The position numbers and the translations under genes are program-made. Under the pieces are notes generated by a model, which did not search any database, was not told where the DNA came from, and saw only the letters and a list, made by a program, of their open reading frames with translations. A DNA stretch of 64,000 nucleotides. Source: Jiangella ureilytica (GTDB lineage: Bacteria > Actinomycetota > Actinomycetes > Jiangellales > Jiangellaceae). The stretch spans positions 18,974-82,973 of the forward strand of contig NZ_SMKL01000023.1 of assembly GCF_004348545.1 (NCBI RefSeq). The letters are read 5' to 3'. Positions 43,026 to 50,345 of the stretch are shown here, in pieces; positions within the stretch are counted from its first letter, which is position 1; every line of letters begins with the position of its first letter.

Positions 43026-43040
43026 AGGCCGAGGAGGATC

Positions 43041-43991
43041 ATGTCGAGGGCGGTGGCGCCGGAGAAGGCAGAGGCGGAGGCGGGCACCCGGAGGAGCCGG
43101 AACACAGGGCTCCTCCGGCGAGTGTGGCGGGAGCGGTCGGCGTACCTGTTCATCGCCCCGGGCGTGATCATCTTCTCGGTCTTCACGCTGGCCGCGTTGA
43201 TGTTCGCGTTCTACCTGACGTTCCACCGGTGGAGCATCATCGAGCCGGACAAGCCCTACGTCGGCACGCAGAACTACCAGGACATGATCCATGACGAGCG
43301 GTTCGTCCGGTCGGTCCTCAACACCATCTACTTCACCGGCGCCTCGGTCCCGCTGACGATGATCATCGGCCTCGGCCTGGCGCTGCTGCTCAACCAGCAG
43401 ATCCGCGGGCGCGCGATCTTCCGTACCGCCTACTACCTGCCGGTGGTGACGCCGTTCGTCGTGTCGGCGCTGCTGTGGAAGTGGCTCTACAACGGCGAGT
43501 TCGGGCTCTTCAACTACTACCTGCTCCGCACGAGGATCATCGACGAGCCGCTGCTGTGGCTCTCGTCGCAGAACCTCGCCATGCCGGCCGTCGTCCTGAT
43601 GACCGTCTGGAGCGGCGTCGGGTTCTCGATGGTCGTGTACCTCGCCGGACTCCAGGCCATCCCCGCGCAGCTGTACGAGTCGGCCAAGCTCGACGGCGCG
43701 GGGATGTGGCGGCGGATCCGCTACGTCACGATCCCGCTGCTGCGCCCGACGACGCTCTTCCTGCTGGTCATCGGCATCATCGGCTCGCTGCAGGTCTTCA
43801 CGCAGATCTTCGTGATGACCAGCGGCGGGCCGGTCGACCGGACCACGACGATGGTCTATTACATGTACCTCTGGGCGTTCAAGTACTACGACATGGGCTA
43901 TGCCAGCACGCTGGCGTTCGCACTGTTCGCGATGCTCCTCGTCTTCACCGCGCTGCAGCTGCGCCTGTTCCGGGACGGAGGCACCCAGTGA
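43041..43991 (+). CDS. Sugar ABC transporter permease 1 (MalF-type)
   Basis: Inner-membrane permease of 316 residues with six predicted helices. The EAA loop that contacts the ATPase is at YESAKLDGAGMWRRIRYVTI (about 213). ATG 43041 follows GAGGAGGATC. The stop overlaps the second permease start. No ATPase gene follows, so the importer must borrow a shared one. Confidence 0.93.
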   Translation: MSRAVAPEKAEAEAGTRRSRNTGLLRRVWRERSAYLFIAPGVIIFSVFTLAALMFAFYLTFHRWSIIEPDKPYVGTQNYQDMIHDERFVRSVLNTIYFTGASVPLTMIIGLGLALLLNQQIRGRAIFRTAYYLPVVTPFVVSALLWKWLYNGEFGLFNYYLLRTRIIDEPLLWLSSQNLAMPAVVLMTVWSGVGFSMVVYLAGLQAIPAQLYESAKLDGAGMWRRIRYVTIPLLRPTTLFLLVIGIIGSLQVFTQIFVMTSGGPVDRTTTMVYYMYLWAFKYYDMGYASTLAFALFAMLLVFTALQLRLFRDGGTQ

Positions 43992-44986
43992 CCGACCTGA
44001 CCGAGGAGCAGAGGGTCCCGGCGCTCGCACCGCCGCCTCCGGACCGCCGGACGAAGCGGCGGCGGCCGGGCGGGTCGCGCGGCGAGGGCTACGTCAGCCT
44101 CCGGGCCAAGCTGGCGACGTACCTCATCCTCGCCCCGGTCGCCATCCTCTTCGTCGCTCCGTTCGCCTGGCTGATCAGCGCCTCGTTCCAGCCCATCAGC
44201 ACCATCTTCGCCAACCCGCCGACCTGGCTGCCCGACGACCCGACGCTCGACGGCTACAAGGGGTTCCTCAACGTCGGCGAGCTGACCGAGGCCCAGCAGG
44301 CGCAGGGGCACGGCGACTGGCGGTGGTTCGCGAACAGCGCGTTCGTCGCCATCTCGATCACCGTGCTCCAGACGTTCTTCAACGCGTTGTGCGCCTACGC
44401 GTTCGCCAAGCGGCGCTTCCCCGGGCGCAACGTGATCTTCGTGCTGTTCCTCGCGACCATGATGGTGCCCGGCCAGGTCACGCTGATCCCGAACTACATC
44501 ATCATCCAGAACATCCCGTTCTTCGGCGGGAACGACTGGCTCGGCAACGGCGGCCACGGCTGGCTGGACTCCTACTGGGGTCTGATCGTGCCGGGCGTGG
44601 TCAGCGCCTTCGGCATCTTCCTGCTCCGCCAGTACATGCTCTCGATCCCCGACGAGCTGCTCGACGCCGCCCGGGTGGACGGCGCCGGCGAGCTGCGGAT
44701 CTTCTGGAACGTGGTGCTGCCGCTGTGCACGCCCGCCCTCGCCGCGAACGCGATCTTCACCTTCCAGGGCGCGTGGGAGGACTTCTTCTGGCCGCTGATC
44801 ATCATGTCCGACCCGGAGAAGCTCACCGCACCGGTGGGCCTGGCGCTGTTCGTCGTGCAGAACCGGACCGACTGGAACCTGCTGTTCGCGGGGTCGGTGA
44901 TCGCCACCCTGCCGATGATCCTCGTGTTCGTGATCTTCCAGCGCCACTTCGTCCGAGGTATCGCGGTGACGGGCATCAAGGGGTGA
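43988..44986 (+). CDS. Sugar ABC transporter permease 2 (MalG-type)
   Basis: Permease of 332 residues with six predicted helices and an EAA loop (LLDAARVDGAGELRIFWNV, about 223). The cytoplasmic N-terminus is unusually long and basic (PPPPDRRTKRRRPGGSRGE). GTG 43988 overlaps the permease 1 stop (GTGA), and its own stop overlaps the next Gfo/Idh gene in the same way. Confidence 0.93.
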   Translation: MTDLTEEQRVPALAPPPPDRRTKRRRPGGSRGEGYVSLRAKLATYLILAPVAILFVAPFAWLISASFQPISTIFANPPTWLPDDPTLDGYKGFLNVGELTEAQQAQGHGDWRWFANSAFVAISITVLQTFFNALCAYAFAKRRFPGRNVIFVLFLATMMVPGQVTLIPNYIIIQNIPFFGGNDWLGNGGHGWLDSYWGLIVPGVVSAFGIFLLRQYMLSIPDELLDAARVDGAGELRIFWNVVLPLCTPALAANAIFTFQGAWEDFFWPLIIMSDPEKLTAPVGLALFVVQNRTDWNLLFAGSVIATLPMILVFVIFQRHFVRGIAVTGIKG

Positions 44987-45993
44987 GCGCCGAGCTCACG
45001 GTCGGCCTCCTCGGCGCCGGCCGGATCGCCGGCGTCCACGCGCACGCCTACCGCGCGGTGCCCGGCGTCCGGCTGGCGGCGGTCGCGGACCCGGTGGCCG
45101 GGAAGGCCGAGCGGATCGCCGTCGAGCACGGCGCCGAGGCGGTGCCCGATCTCGACGCCCTGCTGGCGCTCGGGGCCGACGTCGTCGACATCTGCACGCC
45201 GCCGCACCAGCACGCCGGCCCGGCGATCGCCGCACTGAAGGCCGGCCGGCACGTGATCTGCGAGAAGCCCCTGGCCCGCACGCTCGACGACGCCCGCCGG
45301 GTGGTCGCGGCCGCCGCGGCCGCGCCGGGACTGCTGATGGTCGGTCACGTGTCGCGGTTCGAGCCGGACCACCGCAGCGCCCGCGACCGCGTGGCCGCCG
45401 GCGAGATCGGCGCGGTGCGGCAGCTGACCCACAGCACCACGTCGGCGCTCCCGGGCTGGAGCGAGGCCGGGTGGCTGACCGATCCGGAGCGATCCGGGGG
45501 TCCCCTGCTCGACCAGGCCGTGCACGGCTTCGACTACGCCCGCTGGGTGATCGGCAGCCCGGCCGTCCGCGTGCACTGCATGGCCGCGGCCGGCGCCGCC
45601 GGCCCGGCGACGTACACACTCACCACGGTCAGGTACGAGAACGGCGCGATCGCGCACGTGGAGTGCGGCTGGGCGCACCCGGCCGCCCGCGGGTTCCGGC
45701 TCGCGGCGCAGATCGTCGGCACCGAAGGCCGGTTGAGCTGGAGCTACGACCACCTGCTGGGCGGCGTGCTGTACCCGCGCGAGGGCGACCCCCAGTGGTG
45801 GGACGTGTTGTCGGACCGCGGGTTCGAGCTGGAGCTGCGCACGTTCGCCGACGCCGTCCGCGCCGGCGGCCCGTCCCCGGTGCCGGCCGCCGAGGCCGCG
45901 GAGTCGCTGCGCACGGCGCTGGCCGCGCTGGAGTCGGCCGCCACCGGCCGCACCGTCGACCTCACCACCTGGGAGACCGCATGGGAGGCCTGA
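44983..45993 (+). CDS. Gfo/Idh/MocA-family oxidoreductase (second of three)
   Basis: Protein of 336 residues. Rossmann GLLGAGRIAGVHAHAY (about 8), the catalytic CEKPL (about 92) and the family C-terminal domain with GGPLLDQAVHGFDYARWVIG (about 170), whose Asp/His are the usual catalytic partners. Translation is coupled on both sides by GTGA and TGATG overlaps. A sugar dehydrogenase in the transporter operon implies that the imported sugar is oxidised at once. Confidence 0.9.
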   Translation: MSAELTVGLLGAGRIAGVHAHAYRAVPGVRLAAVADPVAGKAERIAVEHGAEAVPDLDALLALGADVVDICTPPHQHAGPAIAALKAGRHVICEKPLARTLDDARRVVAAAAAAPGLLMVGHVSRFEPDHRSARDRVAAGEIGAVRQLTHSTTSALPGWSEAGWLTDPERSGGPLLDQAVHGFDYARWVIGSPAVRVHCMAAAGAAGPATYTLTTVRYENGAIAHVECGWAHPAARGFRLAAQIVGTEGRLSWSYDHLLGGVLYPREGDPQWWDVLSDRGFELELRTFADAVRAGGPSPVPAAEAAESLRTALAALESAATGRTVDLTTWETAWEA

Positions 45994-47030
45994 TGGGCCC
46001 GGCCGCCGAGCGCCCCGTCGGCGTCGCGATCCTCGGCGCCGCCCACCTGACCCACGCCTGGGCCTTCGCCCGCGCGTTGTCGGCTCTGCCGGGCGCTCGC
46101 GGGATCGGCGTCCACGACGCCGATCCCGGGCACGCGGAGTGGATCCGGCGCGACTTCGCGATCCCCTTCGTCGCGGACGCCGAGGCGCTCGTCGCCGCGC
46201 CGGACGTCGACGCCGTGGTCGTGTGCAGCGCGACAGCCGACCACCGGGCGCATGTCGGGCTCGCCGCTGCACACGGCCGGCATGTGCTGTGCGACAAGCC
46301 GATCGCGACCACCGTCGAGGACGCCCGCGCGATGGTGGCCGGCTGCGAGGCGGCAGGGGTACAGCTGCACCTCGCGTTCGCGGCGCGGTTCCAGCCGCTG
46401 GTCGGCCGGGCCCGCGACGCGGTGCGCGCCGGACGCCTCGGCGAGCTCGTCGGGCTGGTGGGCGGCAACCGCGGCCGGCCGCCGCTGCCGCCGTCGTTCC
46501 CGGCCTGGATCACCGACCCGGTCGCCGCCGGCGGCGGCGCCCTCATCGACCACTCGGTGCACGTCACGGACGCCATGCGGCACGTCAGCGGCCTCGAGGT
46601 GACCGAGGTGTCCGCCGAGGCGGGCGCGCTGCTGTGGGATTGTGGCGTCGACGACGTCGCCGTGCTCACGCTGCGCTTCGCCAACGGCGCGGTGGGCAGC
46701 GTCGACCCGAGTTGGTCGGTGCCCGACGGCAACCCCTGGGACTACGACTTCTTCCTGCGCCTGGTCGGCACGGAGGGCTCACTCGACATCACGCCCGCGG
46801 CCGAGTCGCTGCACCTGGTGACCGTCACGGACGGCCACCCGCGCGGGCTGCGGCTGGCGTCGTTCGCCGAGGACGCCGACCTGGCGATGCTCGCGGCGTT
46901 CGTCGCGTCGGTCCGGGCCGGCGCGGTCCGGGAGCCGTGCGCGACGGGACACGACGGGCTGCGGGCGCTGGAGATCGCGCTGGCCGGCTACCGGTCCTCG
47001 GCGACCGGAGCGGTCGTCGAGGTCCGGTAG
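45993..47030 (+). CDS. Gfo/Idh/MocA-family oxidoreductase (third of three)
   Basis: Protein of 345 residues. AILGAAHLTHAWAFARAL replaces the usual GxGxxG (the second Gly is Ala and the third is altered), so cofactor binding may differ. CDKPI (about 101) carries the catalytic Lys, and GGGALIDHSVHVTDAMRHVS (about 180) carries Asp/His. ATG 45993 shares its bases with the preceding stop; an in-frame ATG at 45981 is also possible. It ends the transporter operon and is convergent with the xylanase gene. Confidence 0.88.
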   Translation: MGPAAERPVGVAILGAAHLTHAWAFARALSALPGARGIGVHDADPGHAEWIRRDFAIPFVADAEALVAAPDVDAVVVCSATADHRAHVGLAAAHGRHVLCDKPIATTVEDARAMVAGCEAAGVQLHLAFAARFQPLVGRARDAVRAGRLGELVGLVGGNRGRPPLPPSFPAWITDPVAAGGGALIDHSVHVTDAMRHVSGLEVTEVSAEAGALLWDCGVDDVAVLTLRFANGAVGSVDPSWSVPDGNPWDYDFFLRLVGTEGSLDITPAAESLHLVTVTDGHPRGLRLASFAEDADLAMLAAFVASVRAGAVREPCATGHDGLRALEIALAGYRSSATGAVVEVR

Positions 47031-47046
47031 CCCTGGCTCGGCGCGC

Positions 47047-48249
47047 CTAGCTGTAGCCGGCCTTCGGCGGCGTCCAGAGCGGCTCACGGCAGGGCGCGTG
47101 CTCGAATGCCCTGCTGATCGCGCGGGCCGCCGGCTTGCGCCGGAGGTCGGCGTCGAAGGCGAGCGGCCGCCGGGGGGTGCCGTCCTCGCGGGGCATGTCC
47201 TCCTCCAGCCAGGTGTAGCGGTCGGTGAGGCCGAACGCCACGACCACCTTGACCGCCTCGTCGTCGAGGGTCACGTCGAGGTAGCGCCGGTAGACGTCGG
47301 CCACCATCCGGTCGCGCTCCGCAGCGTCCGTGGGAAGGCCGTCGTCGAGCACGTCGAGCTCGGTGACGAGGATCGGCAGCCCCCGGTCGGCGATCTCGCG
47401 GAGGAACGCGCGGTAGCCGTTCTCGTGGAACCTGTCGGCGAACCGGTCGGCGAGCAGGTGGCCCTGGATGCCGACCGCCTGCACGGGGACGCCCTGGGCG
47501 AGCAGCCGGTCGATCGCCCTCAGGTACGCGCGACGGCGCGGCCCCGGCCGGTCGCCCCACTCGTTGACGGTCTCGAAGCCGAACTCGTTGATGATGCGCA
47601 GCGCGTCCGGGTCCTCATCCTGCGCGATGTGGAAGCTCTCCGCGATGTAGCTCGGGCCGATCGTCTGGTACCACGGCACGTTGGTGCGGAACCCGTGCCG
47701 GTCGGCCTCCTCGGGGTCGGTGACCTCGTTGGCGACGATCCAGCCGTCGGCGCGGCCGCGGTAGTGGGCGACCTCGCTGCGGATCACGCCGTACAGGAGC
47801 TCGCGCGCCTCGGGCGCGGACAGTCCCCACAGGTCGTCCTCGGACCAGCCCTCGCCGAACCCCTCGTCCCAGGCGAGGTGGGCGGCGATGACCAGCTGCC
47901 GGTTCTGCTCGGCGAATCCGATGATCTGGTCGCCGGGACCGAAGTTCAGCTCCGCGTCCGGCGTCGGCTTCAGCTGGTACCAGAGCAGGTCGTCCTCGGT
48001 GAAGAGCAGGCCCGCCTCGCGCGCGTGCAGGGCCGGGTAGTCGTCGTCGAGCTGCCAGGTGGCGATGGATGAGCCGAACACGATGCCCTTCCTCCACGCC
48101 TGGCGCCACAGCGGTGGGTGCCGGCGCGGGCCGGCGGCCAGGCTCGAGGGCCGGGCCTGGGCGACACCGCCCAGACCAGCGGCGCCGACGGCCAGGGCGC
48201 CGGCACCGGCCAGCAGGGAACGGCGGGTCACGGGTCTCGTCTGATGCAT
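47047..48249 (-). CDS. Secreted GH10 endo-1,4-beta-xylanase
   Basis: Glycoside hydrolase family 10 of 400 residues. It has a twin-arginine signal (VTRRSLLAGAGALAVGAAG, cleavage near 32), so it is exported folded. Catalytic acid/base Glu175 is in VANEVTDP, and nucleophile Glu297 is in VTELDVLD. HLAWDE and GIQGHLLAD are substrate-cleft motifs. It cuts xylan outside the cell. It lacks a carbohydrate-binding module. ATG 48247-48249 follows GAGGAG. It carries its own promoter and operator, so xylan degradation appears tied to the same regulator as the importer. Confidence 0.92.
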   Translation of the reverse strand: MHQTRPVTRRSLLAGAGALAVGAAGLGGVAQARPSSLAAGPRRHPPLWRQAWRKGIVFGSSIATWQLDDDYPALHAREAGLLFTEDDLLWYQLKPTPDAELNFGPGDQIIGFAEQNRQLVIAAHLAWDEGFGEGWSEDDLWGLSAPEARELLYGVIRSEVAHYRGRADGWIVANEVTDPEEADRHGFRTNVPWYQTIGPSYIAESFHIAQDEDPDALRIINEFGFETVNEWGDRPGPRRRAYLRAIDRLLAQGVPVQAVGIQGHLLADRFADRFHENGYRAFLREIADRGLPILVTELDVLDDGLPTDAAERDRMVADVYRRYLDVTLDDEAVKVVVAFGLTDRYTWLEEDMPREDGTPRRPLAFDADLRRKPAARAISRAFEHAPCREPLWTPPKAGYS

Positions 48250-48295
48250 GCGGACTCCTCGGCAGGGCGGGGACACTCTGTGACGACAGTCACAC

Positions 48296-48341
48296 GCAAA
48301 TCGATTGCCCCGACCGTAGTGGGTCGTCCGCCCGAGGGCAA
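48296..48341 (-). promoter_or_regulatory. Promoter and operator for the GH10 gene
   Basis: On the minus strand, TTGCCC (48341-48336), 17 bases and TACGGT (48318-48313) are followed by the operator GGCAATCGATTTGC (48309-48296), at the transcription start. The leader is about 47 bases long. Confidence 0.8.
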
Positions 48342-48359
48342 GACCCCGCAGCGGGATGG

Positions 48360-48710
48360 TCAGGTGTGCAGGACGACGTCGCCGTCGCGCTGCGTCACCC
48401 GGTACGTGCGGAGCCCGACCCGCTTCGGCTCGAGCAGCGAGCGGCCGGACTCGAGGTCGAACTCCCACCCGTGCCACGGGCAGCGGATCACGCGGTCCTC
48501 CATGCCGTAGACCAGCTCGTGCGGGCCCGCGGGCACGAAGGTGCCGCTCAGCGAGCCGGCACAGATCGAGGCGCCCATGTGCGGGCACCGGTCGGCGATG
48601 GCGAAGAACTCGTCGCCGACGCTGATCACGCCGACCCGCCGCCCGTCGACCTCGACCACCCGGCAGCCGTCTCTCCGGACGTCCTCGACGGACCCGATAC
48701 GCACGTCCAT
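48360..48710 (-). CDS. Rieske [2Fe-2S] protein
   Basis: Small ferredoxin-like protein of 116 residues. Cluster ligands are clear: CPHMGA (Cys and His, about 42-47) and CPWHGWEFD (about 77-85). It has one domain only, like the Rieske electron carriers of oxygenases. No signal or membrane segment. No Rieske oxygenase alpha subunit is near, so its partner is unclear; the PhyH enzyme does not normally use one. ATG 48708-48710 is divergent from the amidohydrolase, with an operator between them. Confidence 0.88.
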   Translation of the reverse strand: MDVRIGSVEDVRRDGCRVVEVDGRRVGVISVGDEFFAIADRCPHMGASICAGSLSGTFVPAGPHELVYGMEDRVIRCPWHGWEFDLESGRSLLEPKRVGLRTYRVTQRDGDVVLHT

Positions 48711-48739
48711 CTGTTCTCCACCCTCTGGACAATCGTCGC

Positions 48740-48753
48740 GCCAAACGATTTGC
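48740..48753. promoter_or_regulatory. LacI-type operator between Rieske and amidohydrolase genes
   Basis: GCCAAACGATTTGC, identical to the copy before the ABC importer. It lies just upstream of a possible -10 (TAGGCA, 48754-48759) for the amidohydrolase, and 29 bases before the Rieske start. It could regulate both. Confidence 0.8.
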
Positions 48754-48814
48754 TAGGCATGACTCTGACGCCTTCGGGACCGTCCCGCAACGGTTGTGCC
48801 GCACAGGAGCCCAG

Positions 48815-49963
48815 ATGACCGAACTCCTCGACCAGCCCGCCGCCGAGGACGTCGAACCGAGCCCGTACCGCCTGGTCGACTGCGACGTCCACCCGATCAT
48901 GAAGGGCGGCATGGGCGACCTCCGGCCATACCTGTCGAAGGCGGCCCAGCGCCGGCTCGGACTCGACGAGCGCCGACGCCTCACCACCGCCGGCCATCGC
49001 GAGGCGGTGTCGATCCCCCGCAACCTGCTCTACGTCAACCAGGCCGGGGTGCTCCGCGACGACGCCCGGGCGCCCGACGGGTCGGCACCGGGCGCGGACC
49101 CGGCGTTCACGGCGCGGCAGCTGCTCGACGGCAACGGCATCGACCGCGCCGTGCTCATCGGCGGCGAGGTGCTCGGACTCGGCGCGCTCCCCGACCCCGA
49201 CGCCGCGGCGGTCATCGCCTCGGCGTACAACGACTGGCTGGCGCAGACCTGGCTGGCCGCCGACGACCGTTACCGGGGCACCCTGGTCGTCGGCGCGCAG
49301 GACCCGGCGCTCGCCGCTCGCGAGATCCGCCGCGCGGGGCAGGACGAGCGGTTCGTCGCGGTGCTGCTGCCTCTGACCAACATCCTCATGGGTGAGCGGC
49401 ACTACTACCCGATCTACGAGGCCGCGGCCGAGCTCGGCCTCCCGGTCACCGTGCACCCCAACTCCGGCGAGGGCATCTTCCGCACGTCGCCGCCCATGGC
49501 CGGCGGCACGCCGACGTACTACGTCGAGTGGCACACCGGACTCAGCCAGGTGTTCCAGGCCAACGTCATCAGCCTGGTCTGCCACGGCGTCTTCGAGCGC
49601 TTCCCGAACCTCAAGGTGGTCGTGACCGAGGGCGGCATCGGCTGGATTCCCGACGTCGTCTGGCGGCTGGACAAGAACGTCAAGGGGCTGCGCGACGAGG
49701 TGCCCTGGATCACCAGACTGCCGAGCGAGTACGTCGCCGATCACGTGCGCTTCACGACGCAGCCGCTGCCCGAGCCGAAACGCCGTAGTCACCTGCACGC
49801 ACTGCTCGAGGTCGCCCGCGCCGACCGGACGCTGATGTTCAGCTCCGACTATCCGCACTGGGACTTCGACGAGCCGCTGCACGTGCTCACCGCGCTGCCG
49901 CCGGCGACCCGGGAGCGGGTGAAGGCGCGCAACGCGATCGAGACCTACGGCGACCGGCTGTGA
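48815..49963 (+). CDS. Amidohydrolase-superfamily (amidohydrolase 2) protein
   Basis: Protein of 382 residues. The N-terminal metal motif is DCDVHP rather than the usual DxHxH, so only one of the paired His residues is present. VTVHPNSGEG (about 213), VCHGVFERFPNLKVVVTEGG (about 252) and FSSDYPHWDFD (about 345, metal Asp) complete the barrel. The superfamily includes decarboxylases of aromatic acids and hydrolases of lactones and amides. ATG 48815 follows CAGGAG. Pairing with a Rieske protein suggests an aromatic or cyclic product downstream of the sugar step; this is inference. Confidence 0.85.
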   Translation: MTELLDQPAAEDVEPSPYRLVDCDVHPIMKGGMGDLRPYLSKAAQRRLGLDERRRLTTAGHREAVSIPRNLLYVNQAGVLRDDARAPDGSAPGADPAFTARQLLDGNGIDRAVLIGGEVLGLGALPDPDAAAVIASAYNDWLAQTWLAADDRYRGTLVVGAQDPALAAREIRRAGQDERFVAVLLPLTNILMGERHYYPIYEAAAELGLPVTVHPNSGEGIFRTSPPMAGGTPTYYVEWHTGLSQVFQANVISLVCHGVFERFPNLKVVVTEGGIGWIPDVVWRLDKNVKGLRDEVPWITRLPSEYVADHVRFTTQPLPEPKRRSHLHALLEVARADRTLMFSSDYPHWDFDEPLHVLTALPPATRERVKARNAIETYGDRL

Positions 49964-49972
49964 GGCGACGGG

Positions 49973-50281
49973 TCAGTCCGGGTACCAGCCGGCCCGCCTG
50001 AGGTCCACGCGCTCGCCGTCGCGGGTCAGCGGCGTCCCCTCCGCCGCGAACTCCGTCAGTGCCCGGACCTCGTGGCCGCGCGGAGGGCGACCGGCCGCCG
50101 TCACGACGCGCCACCAGGCCACCGTGCCGCCGACCGTCGACATGACGGTGCCGACCTGGCGCGGCCCGCCGCGCCCCAGCGCCGCTCCCACCACGTCGGC
50201 GATGGCGCCGTAGGACATGGCCCGGCCCGGCGGGATCCGCTCGACCACGCTCAGCACGGCCTCGGCGTACTCGTCGTCCAT
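49973..50281 (-). CDS. Alkyltransferase-like (ATL) DNA-repair protein
   Basis: Protein of 102 residues homologous to the DNA-binding domain of O6-alkylguanine-DNA methyltransferase. RIPPGRAMSYGAIADVVG (about 15-32) is the helix-turn-helix that flips the base. The PCHRV active site is replaced by WWRVV, so there is no acceptor Cys; ATL proteins flag alkylated bases for excision repair instead. ATG 50279-50281 was chosen because the family starts here. Same place relative to moeZ as in mycobacteria. Convergent with the amidohydrolase. Confidence 0.88.
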   Translation of the reverse strand: MDDEYAEAVLSVVERIPPGRAMSYGAIADVVGAALGRGGPRQVGTVMSTVGGTVAWWRVVTAAGRPPRGHEVRALTEFAAEGTPLTRDGERVDLRRAGWYPD

Positions 50282-50345
50282 CGGGACATCGTGCCCGACG
50301 GGTCGGCGGCTGGGCAGGCGGCGGGCGTGCGACGATTCTTCTTCG

